The notes below the pieces were generated by a model. It made no database searches, was not told where the DNA came from, and was given only the letters and a program-made list of their open reading frames with translations. Source: Variovorax jilinensis (GTDB lineage: Bacteria; Pseudomonadota; Gammaproteobacteria; Burkholderiales; Burkholderiaceae_C). From it: a stretch of DNA of 64,000 bases. The DNA lies in assembly GCF_030316885.1 (NCBI RefSeq), contig NZ_JASZYQ010000001.1, forward strand, positions 310,001 to 374,000, in the 5' to 3' direction. How positions within the stretch are numbered: the stretch's first letter is position 1; the number at the start of each line of letters is the position of its first letter. A program made the position numbers and the translations under genes. Shown one piece after another: positions 33,235 through 42,418 of the stretch.

Positions 33235-36108
33235 ATGCTGGACCATCTGAAGGAAACCGACTGGGGCACGCCGAAGCGCGAATCGACGCGCGAGGTCACG
33301 CTGGAGATCGACGGCAACGAAGTCACGGTGCCGGCCGGCACCTCGCTGATGCGCGCGGCGGTCGATGCCGGCATCCAGGTGCCCAAGCTGTGCGCCACCG
33401 ACAGCCTCGAGCCCTTCGGCTCCTGCCGCCTGTGCCTGGTCGAGATCGACGGCCGCAAGGGCTTTCCGGCCTCGTGCACCACGTCGGCCGAAGCCGGCAT
33501 GAAGGTTCGCACCCAGACACCGAAGCTGCAGGAGCTGCGCAAGGGCGTGATGGAGCTCTACATCTCCGACCATCCGCTCGATTGCCTCACCTGCTCGGCC
33601 AATGGCAACTGCGAACTGCAGGACATGGCCGGCGTCACGGGCCTGCGCAACGTGCGCTATGGCTTCGACGGCGCCAATCACCTGAAGAGCGAGAAGGACG
33701 AATCCAACCCGTACTTCAGCTACGACCCATCGAAGTGCATCGTGTGCAACCGCTGCGTGCGCGCCTGCGAGGAAACGCAGGGCACCTTCGCGCTCACGAT
33801 CAGCGGCCGCGGCTTCGAGTCGCGTATCTCGCCGGGCCAGGACCAGCCCTTCATGGAATCCGAATGCGTGAGCTGCGGTGCCTGCGTCGAGGCCTGCCCG
33901 ACCGCCACCCTGCAGGAGAAGTCCGTCATCTGGCTCGGCCAGCCCGAGCACAGCGTGATCACCACCTGCGCCTACTGCGGCGTGGGCTGCGGCTTCAAGG
34001 CCGAGATGAAGGGCAGCGAGGTGGTGCGCATGGTGCCGTGGAAGGACGGCAAGGCCAACGAAGGCCACTCCTGCGTCAAGGGCCGCTTCGCCTGGGGCTA
34101 CGCGACGCATCAGGACCGCATGCTCAAGCCGATGATCCGCGCGAAGATCACCGATCCCTGGCGCGAGGTCAGCTGGGAAGTGGCGCTGAACCATGCCGCC
34201 AGCGAGTTCCGCCGCATCCAGGGCAAGTACGGCCGCGACTCGATCGGCGGCATCACCTCCTCGCGCTGCACCAACGAGGAAACCTACCTGGTGCAGAAGC
34301 TGGTGCGCGCGGCCTTCGGCAACAACAACGTCGACACCTGCGCCCGCGTGTGCCATTCGCCGACCGGCTACGGACTGGGCCAGACCCTCGGCACCTCGGC
34401 CGGCACCCAGACCTTCAAGTCGGTGGAGAAGGCCGACGTCATCATGGTGATCGGTGCCAACCCGACCGACGGCCATCCCGTGTTCGCCTCGCGCATGAAG
34501 AAGCGCCTGCGGGAGGGCGCCCAGCTGATCGTGATCGATCCGCGCCGCATCGACATCGTGCGCTCGCCGCACGTGCGTGCCGAGCATCACCTGCAGCTCA
34601 AGCCCGGCACCAACGTGGCCGTGATCACCGCGATGGCGCACGTCGTCGTCACCGAAGGCCTGGTGGCGGAAGACTACGTGGCCGAGCGCTGCGATGCGAA
34701 GTCCTTCGGCGAATGGCGCGAGTTCGTGGCGCGTGCCGAGAATTCGCCCGAGGCCACCGAGGCCGCCACCGGCGTGCCTGCGGCCGAGCTGCGCGCCGCC
34801 ACCCGGCTCTATGCGCAGGCCGGCAACGGCGCCATCTACTACGGCCTCGGCGTCACCGAGCACAGCCAGGGCTCGACCATGGTGCTGGGCATCGCCAACC
34901 TCGCGATGGCCACCGGCAACGTGGGCCGCGAGGGCGTCGGCATCAATCCGCTGCGCGGTCAGAACAACGTGCAGGGCTCCTGCGACATGGGTTCCTTCCC
35001 GCACGAACTGCCGGGCTACCGCCATGTGTCGGACAGCATCACGCGCGCCTCCTTCGAGGCCGCCTGGGGCGTCGACATCAGCCCCGAGCCCGGCCTTCGC
35101 ATTCCGAACATGTTCGATGCGGCGCTCGGCGGCAGCTTCAAGGGCCTGTACTGCGAGGGCGAGGACATCGTGCAGTCGGACCCCAACACGCAGCACGTGG
35201 CCGCGGCCATGATGGCGATGGAATGCGTGGTGGTGCAGGACATCTTCCTCAACGAGACCGCCAAGTACGCGCACGTGTTCCTGCCGGGCTCCTCGTTCCT
35301 CGAGAAGGACGGCACCTTCACGAACGCCGAGCGACGCATCTCGCGCGTTCGCCGCGTGATGCCGCCCAAGGCCGGCCTGGCCGACTGGGAGGTCACGCAG
35401 AAGCTCGCGCAGGCGCTGGGCTATCCGATGGACTACGCGAGTCCCGAGGCCATCATGGACGAGATCGCGGCACTGACGCCGACCTTCAGCGGCGTGAGCT
35501 ACCGGCGGCTCGACGAGCTCGGCAGCATCCAGTGGCCCTGCAACGAGGCGGCGCCCGACGGCACGCCGACCATGCACATCGACCGCTTCGTGCGCGGCAA
35601 GGGCCGCTTCATCATCACGCAGTACGTCGCCACCGACGAGAAGGTGACGCGCAAGTTCCCGCTGCTGCTGACCACCGGGCGCATCCTGTCGCAGTACAAC
35701 GTCGGCGCCCAGACCCGCCGCACGCCCAACAACCAGTGGCACAGCGAGGACCGGCTCGAGATCCATCCGCACGATGCCGAGGAGCGCGGCATCAAGGACG
35801 ACGACTGGGTCGGCATCCAGAGCCGCGCGGGCGAGACCGTGCTGCGCGCCACGGTCTCCGAGCGCATGCAGCCGGGCGTGGTCTACACCACCTTCCACTT
35901 CCCGGAGTCGGGCGCCAACGTGATCACCACCGACAACTCCGACTGGGCCACCAACTGCCCCGAGTACAAGGTGACGGCCGTGCAGGTGATGCCGGTCATG
36001 CAGCCTTCGGCCTGGCAGCGCGAGTACAGCCGCTTCAACCGCGTGCAGCAGGAACTGCTCGACGCACGCGCCGATGCCGCGGCGGGCGAAACCATTCCTG
36101 CGAAGTAG
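33235..36108 (+). CDS. fdsA: NAD-dependent formate dehydrogenase, catalytic alpha subunit
   Basis: A 957-residue molybdenum (or tungsten) enzyme. Order of domains: a 2Fe-2S ferredoxin-like domain (CRLCLVEIDG, residues about 62-82), a His-Cys 4Fe-4S region near DCLTCSANGNC, two 4Fe-4S motifs (CIVCNRCVRAC and CVSCGACVEAC), a further CAYCGVGC cluster, then the large bis-MGD domain. The metal-ligand Cys lies in CARVCHSPTGYG, so it is a Cys, not selenocysteine, enzyme. It oxidises formate to CO2 in the cytosol. The C-terminal MGD domain has the usual QYNVGAQTRRTPNN block. Confidence 0.96.
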   Translation: MLDHLKETDWGTPKRESTREVTLEIDGNEVTVPAGTSLMRAAVDAGIQVPKLCATDSLEPFGSCRLCLVEIDGRKGFPASCTTSAEAGMKVRTQTPKLQELRKGVMELYISDHPLDCLTCSANGNCELQDMAGVTGLRNVRYGFDGANHLKSEKDESNPYFSYDPSKCIVCNRCVRACEETQGTFALTISGRGFESRISPGQDQPFMESECVSCGACVEACPTATLQEKSVIWLGQPEHSVITTCAYCGVGCGFKAEMKGSEVVRMVPWKDGKANEGHSCVKGRFAWGYATHQDRMLKPMIRAKITDPWREVSWEVALNHAASEFRRIQGKYGRDSIGGITSSRCTNEETYLVQKLVRAAFGNNNVDTCARVCHSPTGYGLGQTLGTSAGTQTFKSVEKADVIMVIGANPTDGHPVFASRMKKRLREGAQLIVIDPRRIDIVRSPHVRAEHHLQLKPGTNVAVITAMAHVVVTEGLVAEDYVAERCDAKSFGEWREFVARAENSPEATEAATGVPAAELRAATRLYAQAGNGAIYYGLGVTEHSQGSTMVLGIANLAMATGNVGREGVGINPLRGQNNVQGSCDMGSFPHELPGYRHVSDSITRASFEAAWGVDISPEPGLRIPNMFDAALGGSFKGLYCEGEDIVQSDPNTQHVAAAMMAMECVVVQDIFLNETAKYAHVFLPGSSFLEKDGTFTNAERRISRVRRVMPPKAGLADWEVTQKLAQALGYPMDYASPEAIMDEIAALTPTFSGVSYRRLDELGSIQWPCNEAAPDGTPTMHIDRFVRGKGRFIITQYVATDEKVTRKFPLLLTTGRILSQYNVGAQTRRTPNNQWHSEDRLEIHPHDAEERGIKDDDWVGIQSRAGETVLRATVSERMQPGVVYTTFHFPESGANVITTDNSDWATNCPEYKVTAVQVMPVMQPSAWQREYSRFNRVQQELLDARADAAAGETIPAK

Positions 36109-36119
36109 GGGGCCCGCGC

Positions 36120-36347
36120 ATGCACGTCGACGCCCTGATCCGCATGGCCAACCAGATCGGCGGCTTCTTCGAGGCCATGCCCGATCGCGAGGAGGCGATC
36201 GAAGGCATCGCCACGCACATCAAGAAGTTCTGGGAGCCGCGCATGCGGCGCGAGCTGATCGCGCACATCGATGCGGCAGGGGATGGCTCGGGCCTGCGCC
36301 CGCTGGTCGCCGAGGCGATCGGCCGGCACCGCGGCCTGCTCGCCTGA
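36120..36347 (+). CDS. fdsD: Formate dehydrogenase, delta subunit
   Basis: A 75-residue protein of the FdsD family, starting MHVDALIRMANQIGGFFEAM, with the conserved HIKKFWEPRMRRELIAHI in the middle. FdsD is small and helical, and is thought to help assemble or stabilise the FdsABG complex. It starts 11 bases after fdsA. In Cupriavidus and Rhodobacter the maturation gene fdsC lies between fdsA and fdsD, and it is missing here. The next gene is convergent, so the operon ends at this gene. Confidence 0.9.
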   Translation: MHVDALIRMANQIGGFFEAMPDREEAIEGIATHIKKFWEPRMRRELIAHIDAAGDGSGLRPLVAEAIGRHRGLLA

Positions 36348-36359
36348 GCTCGCCGGCGC

Positions 36360-36797
36360 TTACGCGCCAGCGGGTCGCTCGACCGGCCGCGGCCGCCCGT
36401 TGTCGTCGATCGCGACGTAGGTGAAGGTGGCCTGCGTGACCTTGATGTATTCGCCCTGGGCCGCGAAGCGCTCGGCGAAGACCTCGACCGTGACCGTGAT
36501 CGAGGTGCGGCCGATGCGCTCGAGCTTGGAATAGAACGACAGGATGTCGCCCAGGCGCACCGGCTGCTTGAAGATGAACTCGTTGACCGCCACCGTCGCC
36601 ATCCGGCCCTTGGCATGGCGCGCCGGGATCACCGAGCCGGCCAGGTCGCACTGCGCCATGACCCAGCCGCCGAAGATGTCGCCGTTGGCATTGCAGTCGG
36701 CCGGCATCGGAATCACCTTGAGCACGAGCTCCATGTCGGCCGGGAGGCTTTTGAGCGTGGCGGTGAGCGGGGCACTGGAAGTGTCGGACATGGGCAC
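36360..36797 (-). CDS. Acyl-CoA thioesterase (YciA-like hot-dog)
   Basis: A 145-residue single-domain hot-dog thioesterase. The conserved helix motif NANGDIFGGWVMAQCDLAG is near residues 35-53, including the Asn-Gly-Asp active-site segment, followed by AVNEFIFKQPV and GDILSFYSKLERIGRTSI. This matches the YciA/BACH family, which hydrolyses a range of acyl-CoAs. It is convergent with fdsD and divergent from the Atm1-type exporter with about 36 bases between starts. Confidence 0.9.
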   Translation of the reverse strand: MPMSDTSSAPLTATLKSLPADMELVLKVIPMPADCNANGDIFGGWVMAQCDLAGSVIPARHAKGRMATVAVNEFIFKQPVRLGDILSFYSKLERIGRTSITVTVEVFAERFAAQGEYIKVTQATFTYVAIDDNGRPRPVERPAGA

Positions 36798-36833
36798 AAT
36801 CTGAGGTCAAAACATCAGCCACGATTGTCCCCC

Positions 36834-38666
36834 ATGCGCCGTTCCGGCGAAGCCATTCCGCATTCCCACCCCGTCCAGGCGGGCCAGCCGGCCCGCGCCG
36901 ACCGCTCCGACTGGGCCACGCTGCGCCGTCTGTTCCCCTACCTCTGGCGCTACAAGTGGCGGGTTTTCGCGGCGCTGGCCTTCATGGTCGGCGCCAAGGT
37001 CGCCAACGTCGGCGTGCCGGTGCTGCTCAAGAACCTGGTCGATGCGATGTCGATCAAGCCCGGCAGCACCGCCTCGATGCTCGTGGTGCCGGTGGGCCTG
37101 CTGCTGGCCTACGGCCTCTTGCGGCTGTCGACCGCGATCTTCAACGAGTTGCGGGAGCTGGTGTTCGCGAAGGCCACCGAGGGGGCGGCGCGCAGCATCT
37201 CGCTCGAGGTGTTCGAGCATCTGCACGCGCTGAGCCTGCGCTTTCACCTCGAGCGCCAGACCGGCGGCATGACGCGCGACATCGAGCGCGGCACGCGCGG
37301 CGTGCATTCGCTGATCTCGATGTCGCTCTACAGCATCGTGCCGACCATCATCGAGCTGGTGCTGGTGCTCTCGATCCTCGGCGTCAAGTTCAATTCGGGC
37401 TTCGTCTGGATCACGCTGGCGGCGCTGGTGCTGTACATCGGCTTCACGGTGACCGTGACCGAATGGCGCACCCAGTTCAGGAAGACCATGAACGAGCTCG
37501 ACACGCAGGCCCAGAGCCACGCGGTCGATTCGCTGCTGAACTACGAGACCGTCAAGTACTTCAACAACGAAGCCTTCGAGGCCCGCCGCTACGACGCCAG
37601 CCTCGAGCGCTACCGCAAGGCGGCGGTCAAGAGCCAGACCACCCTGAGCCTGCTCAATGCCGGCCAGCAATCCCTGATCGCGATCAGCCTGGTCGCGATG
37701 CTCTACCGCGCCACGCAGGGCGTGGCCGATGGCAGCATGACCCTCGGCGATCTCGTGATGGTCAACGCCTTCATGATCCAGCTCTACATCCCGCTCAATT
37801 TCCTCGGCGTGATCTACCGCGAGATCAAGCAGAGCATGACCGACCTCGACCGCATGTTCGTGCTGCTCGAGAAGGAGCGCGAGGTGCGCGACGCGCCCGG
37901 CGCGCAGCCGCTCGCGGGCCACGATTCGAGCGTGCGCTTCGAGGACGTGAGCTTCGCCTACGAGAGCGCGCGGCCCATCCTGAAGCACGTGAGCTTCGAG
38001 ATCCCGGCCGGCCGCACCGTGGCCGTGGTCGGCCCCTCGGGCTCAGGCAAGTCGACGCTGGCGCGGCTGCTCTATCGCTTCTACGACGTGCAGCAGGGCC
38101 GCATCACGATCGGCGGCGAGGACATCCGCGAGGTCACCCAGGCCAGCGTGCGGCAGGCGATCGGGATCGTGCCGCAGGACACGGTGCTGTTCAACGACAC
38201 GGTCGAATACAACATCGCCTACGGCCGGCCCGGTGCCAGCCGCGAGGAAGTGGAGGAAGCCGCGCGCGCTGCCCGCATCCACGACTTCATCTCGCACACG
38301 CCCAAGGGCTATGCCACCATGGTCGGCGAGCGCGGCCTCAAGCTCTCGGGCGGCGAGAAGCAGCGCGTGGCGATCGCGCGCACGCTGCTCAAGGACCCGC
38401 CGATCATGATCTTCGACGAGGCGACCTCGGCGCTCGATTCGGCCAACGAGCGTGCGATCCAGTCGGAGCTCAAGACCGCAGCCCGCAACAAGACGACGCT
38501 GGTGATCGCGCACCGCCTGTCGACCGTGGTCGATGCCCACGAGATCCTGGTGCTGGAAAGCGGCGTGATCGTCGAGCGCGGCACCCATGCGGAACTCCTG
38601 GCGCGCCAGGGCCGCTACGCCCAGATGTGGCACCTGCAGCAGCTCGCGGCCGCGCCGGTGCTATGA
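36834..38666 (+). CDS. Atm1-type ABC exporter (heavy-metal/glutathione-S-conjugate type)
   Basis: A 610-residue half-transporter: six-helix ABC type I exporter domain (residues about 40-330), then the nucleotide-binding domain with Walker A GPSGSGKS near residue 400, signature LSGGEKQR and Walker B IMIFDEATSALD. Within the membrane part, FHLERQTGGMTRDIERGTRG and LLNYETVKYFNNE are diagnostic of the Atm1/HMT1 subfamily, which exports glutathione-linked sulphur or metal conjugates. The ATG was chosen near the end of the thioesterase intergenic gap; a longer reading overlaps that divergent gene. It probably works as a homodimer. Confidence 0.9.
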   Translation: MRRSGEAIPHSHPVQAGQPARADRSDWATLRRLFPYLWRYKWRVFAALAFMVGAKVANVGVPVLLKNLVDAMSIKPGSTASMLVVPVGLLLAYGLLRLSTAIFNELRELVFAKATEGAARSISLEVFEHLHALSLRFHLERQTGGMTRDIERGTRGVHSLISMSLYSIVPTIIELVLVLSILGVKFNSGFVWITLAALVLYIGFTVTVTEWRTQFRKTMNELDTQAQSHAVDSLLNYETVKYFNNEAFEARRYDASLERYRKAAVKSQTTLSLLNAGQQSLIAISLVAMLYRATQGVADGSMTLGDLVMVNAFMIQLYIPLNFLGVIYREIKQSMTDLDRMFVLLEKEREVRDAPGAQPLAGHDSSVRFEDVSFAYESARPILKHVSFEIPAGRTVAVVGPSGSGKSTLARLLYRFYDVQQGRITIGGEDIREVTQASVRQAIGIVPQDTVLFNDTVEYNIAYGRPGASREEVEEAARAARIHDFISHTPKGYATMVGERGLKLSGGEKQRVAIARTLLKDPPIMIFDEATSALDSANERAIQSELKTAARNKTTLVIAHRLSTVVDAHEILVLESGVIVERGTHAELLARQGRYAQMWHLQQLAAAPVL

Positions 38667-38706
38667 GCCATTCCTTCCCTCATCGTTGATTCAGGAGCTT
38701 TCGAGC

Positions 38707-39651
38707 ATGTCCGAGAAGATCCCGCTGTTGGTGCTCAACAGCCTGTCGCAGGAACACCAGGCCCAGGTGGCCGCGGTGTACGACATGACCTATCTGCCGG
38801 TGCCCGCGCAGGCCGAGCGCGATGCGCTGATCGCGGCCCAGGGCGCGCGCTTTCGCGCCGTGCTCACGATCGGCTCGATCGGCCTCACCGCGGCCGAGAT
38901 GGACGCGATGCCGAAGCTGGAGCTGGTGTGCTGCATGGGCGCGGGCTATGAAGCCGTGGCGCTCGACGCGGCGCGGGCACGCGGCATCGCGCTGGCCAAC
39001 GGCGCCGGCACCAACGACGACTGCGTGGCCGACCATGCCTTCGGCCTGCTGATCGGCGCCATGCGCCACATCCGCACCCTCGACCGGCTGTGCCGCGAGG
39101 GCGTGCGGCGCGAGATCATTCCGCATCCGCCCAATGTCTCGGGCAAGCGCATCGGCATCCTCGGCCTCGGCACCATCGGCCGCAAGATCGCGAAGCGCGC
39201 TGCCGGCTTCGACATGGAGATCGGCTATCACAACCGCACGCCGCGCGACGGCGTGCCGCACCGCTACTTCGACACCGCCCTGGGGCTGGCCACCTGGGCC
39301 GACATCCTGGTGGTCGCGACGCCGGGCGGCGCCGGCACGCGCCACCTGGTCGATGCGGCGGTGCTGGATGCGCTCGGCCCCAAGGGCTTCCTGGTCAACA
39401 TCTCGCGTGGCAGCGTGGTCGATACCGAGGCGCTCGCTGCCGCACTGCGCGGTGGTCGCATCGCGGGCGCCGGCCTCGACGTGTACGAGAGCGAGCCGCT
39501 GCCGCCCGAGCCGCTGATCGGCCTCGACAACGTGCTGCTGACACCGCACATGGCCGGCTGGTCGCCCGAGGCGACGCAGGCTTCGCTGGACCGCTTCCTT
39601 GCCAATGCCGAAGGGCATTTCTCGGGGCGCGGGGTGGTGTCGGCGATCTGA
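38707..39651 (+). CDS. D-2-hydroxyacid dehydrogenase
   Basis: A 314-residue NAD(P)-dependent dehydrogenase with the split substrate/Rossmann architecture. Cofactor motif GILGLGTIGRKIA is near residue 149. The catalytic Arg lies in VNISRGSVVD, Glu in DVYESEPLP and His in LTPHMAGWS. It belongs to the glyoxylate/hydroxypyruvate reductase group, which reduces 2-oxo acids such as hydroxypyruvate to D-2-hydroxyacids. It starts 40 bases after the exporter gene in the same direction, possibly co-transcribed. The exact substrate is not evident. Confidence 0.9.
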   Translation: MSEKIPLLVLNSLSQEHQAQVAAVYDMTYLPVPAQAERDALIAAQGARFRAVLTIGSIGLTAAEMDAMPKLELVCCMGAGYEAVALDAARARGIALANGAGTNDDCVADHAFGLLIGAMRHIRTLDRLCREGVRREIIPHPPNVSGKRIGILGLGTIGRKIAKRAAGFDMEIGYHNRTPRDGVPHRYFDTALGLATWADILVVATPGGAGTRHLVDAAVLDALGPKGFLVNISRGSVVDTEALAAALRGGRIAGAGLDVYESEPLPPEPLIGLDNVLLTPHMAGWSPEATQASLDRFLANAEGHFSGRGVVSAI

Positions 39652-39664
39652 TCGACCGGCGCGA

Positions 39665-41122
39665 TCAGGCCGCCTGCTCCAGCACCGGCGGGCGCCGCTC
39701 GCCCCAGCCGCATGCGAGGTCGTACGCATGTCCCAGCCGCAGCACCGCCAGGTCTGCGTGCACGGGCCCCGCGATCTGCAGGCCCATCGGCAGGCCGTCG
39801 CCACTGAAGCCAGCCCGCACGTTGAGCGTCGGAAGGCCAGCGAGCGTGAAGGGCGTGACGATCTCCATCCAGTGGTGGTAGGTGTCGCTTTCGACACCGT
39901 CGACCGAGGTCGGCCACGGCAGCCGCGCATCGAAGGGGAAGACCTGCGCGGTCGGCGCCACCACGAAGTCGAAGCGCTCGAATGCGCGCAGGAAGGCGCG
40001 GTATACGTTCGATCGATAGAGCGATGCCTGGTAGAGCGCCGCGGCGTCGAGCTCGTGGCTCTGCTCGATCTCCCAGCGTGCCTCGGGCTTGAGCTTGTCG
40101 CGCAGCGCCGGATCGGCATGCGCCGCACCGAGCTTGCCGCCGACCAGCAACTGCCGCAGCCGCAGCCAGGCGGTCCAGTTCTGCGCGCGCGGCACGTCTA
40201 GCTGGTGCGGCTCGACCTCGCAGCCGAGGTCGCGGAAGGTCTGCAGCGAGCGTTCGCACAGCTCGCGGATGCCCGGCGCGAGCGGCAGGTCGGGCCACAC
40301 GCTGCCGAGCCAGCCGATGCGCAGGCCCCTGGCATCGCCATCATCGAGCCGGAGCGCGTCGGGCGAGGGCAGGGCGTCGGACAGCGACAGCGGCAGGCGG
40401 GCATCGAAGCCGGCCTGCACCGCGAGCAGTCGGGCGGCGTCTTCCACCGTGCGCGCCATCGGGCCCTCGGTGCCGAGCTGCTGCAGGAACAGCTCGTCCT
40501 CGGGCGCGCCCGGCACGCGGCCGCGCGAGGGCCGCAGGCCGACTACGTTGTTGAACGCGGCCGGGTTGCGCAGCGAGCCGCCCATGTCGCTGCCGTCGGC
40601 CACCGGCACCATGCCGAGCGCGAGCGCCACGGCCGCGCCGCCGCTGCTGCCGCCGGCGCTCAGGGCGGGGTCGTAGGCATTCAGCGTGGTGCCGAAGACC
40701 GTGTTGTAGGTGTGAGAGCCGAGCCCGAATTCGGGCGTGTTGGTCTTGCCGATGACGATCGCGCCCGCGGCCCGCATGCGCGCCACGTGCAGGCTGTCGG
40801 TGCGTGCCGGCGTGCGCGGTGCGATCGGCGAACCCATCGAGGTCGGCAGGCCCGCGGCGTGGCTCAGGTCCTTCACTGCGAGCGGGAAGCCGTGCATCCA
40901 GCCCATGCGCTCGCCGCGGGCGAGCTGTGCATCGCGCGCGTCGGCCTCGGCCAGCAGCTGCCGAGGATCACGCAGCGAGACGATGGCGTTGAAGCGCGGA
41001 TTGAGTGCGTCGATGCGCGCGAGCGAAGCCGCCATGAGTTCGCGGCAGGAGATCTCGCGGGCTGCGATGAGGCGCGAAAGCGTGGTGGCATCGAGGCCGG
41101 GCAGGTCGTGTGAATTCATCAT
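39665..41122 (-). CDS. Amidase (amidase-signature family)
   Basis: A 485-residue amidase-signature hydrolase. The Ser-cisSer-Lys triad is visible: Lys84 in PLAVKDL, the cis-Ser in GGSSGG (159-160) and the nucleophile Ser183 in GSDMGGSLRNPA. Members hydrolyse amides such as indoleacetamide, 6-aminohexanoate cyclic dimers or allophanate; the C-terminal half is too variable to name the substrate. Two consecutive ATG codons are available and I use the outer one. It is convergent with the dehydrogenase and divergent from a HypT-like LysR gene, whose product may control it. Confidence 0.9.
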   Translation of the reverse strand: MMNSHDLPGLDATTLSRLIAAREISCRELMAASLARIDALNPRFNAIVSLRDPRQLLAEADARDAQLARGERMGWMHGFPLAVKDLSHAAGLPTSMGSPIAPRTPARTDSLHVARMRAAGAIVIGKTNTPEFGLGSHTYNTVFGTTLNAYDPALSAGGSSGGAAVALALGMVPVADGSDMGGSLRNPAAFNNVVGLRPSRGRVPGAPEDELFLQQLGTEGPMARTVEDAARLLAVQAGFDARLPLSLSDALPSPDALRLDDGDARGLRIGWLGSVWPDLPLAPGIRELCERSLQTFRDLGCEVEPHQLDVPRAQNWTAWLRLRQLLVGGKLGAAHADPALRDKLKPEARWEIEQSHELDAAALYQASLYRSNVYRAFLRAFERFDFVVAPTAQVFPFDARLPWPTSVDGVESDTYHHWMEIVTPFTLAGLPTLNVRAGFSGDGLPMGLQIAGPVHADLAVLRLGHAYDLACGWGERRPPVLEQAA

Positions 41123-41180
41123 GGAACCGTGTCGCGAGGCGAATGGAAAGTATGTCGCAGCGCTCGCATAATCGCCCCCC

Positions 41181-42146
41181 ATGGAAACCAAGTGGCTCGA
41201 AGACTTCGTCAGCCTTGCGGAAACCCGCAGCTTCAGCCGTTCGGCCCAATTGCGCCATGTGACGCAGCCCGCCTTCTCGCGCCGCATCCAGGCGCTCGAA
41301 GGCTGGGCCGGTACCGATCTCGTCGACCGCAGCTCGTATCCGACGCGTCTCACGCCGGCCGGCCAGACGCTGTACGGCCAGGCGATCGAGATGCTGCAGG
41401 CGCTGCAGAGCACGCGCGCGATGCTGCGCGGCCATTCGGCCGCGGCGCAGGACGTGATCGAGTTCGCGATCCCGCACACGCTGGCCTTCACCTTCTTTCC
41501 CGCCTGGATCACCAGCCTGCGCGAGCAGTTCGGTCCGATGAAGACGCGGCTCATCGCGCTCAACGTGCACGATGCGGCGCTGCGCCTGGTGGAGGGCAGC
41601 TGCGACCTGCTGATCTCCTATCACCACGCCTCGCAGCCGTTGCCGCTCGATGCCAACCGCTACGAGATGGTGAGCCTCGGCGAGGAAGTCGTGGCGCCCT
41701 GGGTCAAGCCCGATGCCGACGGCGCACCGCGCTACCGGCTGCCCGGCCGCGCCGGCCAGCCGCTGCCCTATCTGGGCTACGCGCCCGGCGCCTACCTCGG
41801 CCGCGTGGTCGACCTGCTGCTCAAGGAGTCGGGCACGGCGATCCATCTCGACCGGGTCTACGAGACCGACATGGCCGAGGGCCTCAAGGTGATGGCGCTC
41901 GAAGGCCACGGCATCGCCTTCCTGCCGCAGAGCGCGGTGCGCAAGGAGGTTCGGGCGCGCACGCTCGTGAGTGCGCTGCCGCCCGAGATCGACCGGCTCG
42001 AGGCCACGATGGAGATCCGCGCCTACCGCGAGCGACCGGGCACTGCCGCCGGCTCGAAGTCGCCGGCTCGAAGCGGCAGTGGCGCGGCCGATGCGCTGTG
42101 GGCCTATCTGCAGCAGCGCCAGGGTCCGGGCCGAAGCCTGTCGTGA
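41181..42146 (+). CDS. LysR-family regulator resembling HypT
   Basis: A 321-residue LTTR whose N-terminus METKWLEDFVSLAETRSFSRSAQLRHVTQPAFSRRIQALE strongly recalls the hypochlorite-responsive factor HypT (YjiE/QseD), as do GYAPGAYLGRVVDLLL and GHGIAFLPQSAV in the effector domain. The methionines that sense oxidants in HypT cannot be judged without alignment. The last 25 residues are a low-complexity Ser/Gly/Arg tail. It is divergent from the amidase over 58 bases, and the glutamate transporter operon lies downstream in the same direction, so either could be its target. Confidence 0.85.
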   Translation: METKWLEDFVSLAETRSFSRSAQLRHVTQPAFSRRIQALEGWAGTDLVDRSSYPTRLTPAGQTLYGQAIEMLQALQSTRAMLRGHSAAAQDVIEFAIPHTLAFTFFPAWITSLREQFGPMKTRLIALNVHDAALRLVEGSCDLLISYHHASQPLPLDANRYEMVSLGEEVVAPWVKPDADGAPRYRLPGRAGQPLPYLGYAPGAYLGRVVDLLLKESGTAIHLDRVYETDMAEGLKVMALEGHGIAFLPQSAVRKEVRARTLVSALPPEIDRLEATMEIRAYRERPGTAAGSKSPARSGSGAADALWAYLQQRQGPGRSLS

Positions 42147-42418
42147 TGCTGCAGTGCACAAACTATGACGCGGCGACATCCGGTCTGCCGGATTCGGCAT
42201 TGGTCAGTCGCGCAATGTGCCAATAAAGTCCGCCCAGCCTTTTTCCGGGCACAAAGGGTGCTTTGAGAGAAGGGTCCGCGACGTGATGCGCCGGTGCGGT
42301 GCCGGTGGAACACGGTCGTGCTCGCCGAAGGTGCGCGGCGCACCGGGTTGGTCCGGGTATGACGCAAAATGCGGACGTCTAGAATTTCGTGTATCCCCTC
42401 AGCATTAGGAGTCTCTAT
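42147..42418 (+). promoter_or_regulatory. Leader and promoter region of the glt operon
   Basis: This 272-base gap precedes gltI and contains no plausible gene. A TAGAAT hexamer at 42380-42385 suits a -10 box about 34 bases before the start codon, but no good -35 lies 16-18 bases upstream. A GGTGCGC/GCGCACC inverted repeat lies near 42331-42345. TTAGGAG just before the ATG is the ribosome site. Confidence 0.35.

Noticed and set aside
32791..35898. A 1035-codon open frame on the minus strand across the formate dehydrogenase genes
   Set aside because: It lies opposite fdsA/fdsB, whose motifs are unmistakable. The antisense product is Ala/Arg/His/Gly-rich with no domain pattern, typical of antisense frames in very GC-rich genes.
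36120..36347. fdsD as a spurious small frame
   Set aside because: Kept as a gene: its length, start and the HIKKFWEPRMRREL block match the FdsD family and it follows fdsA directly.
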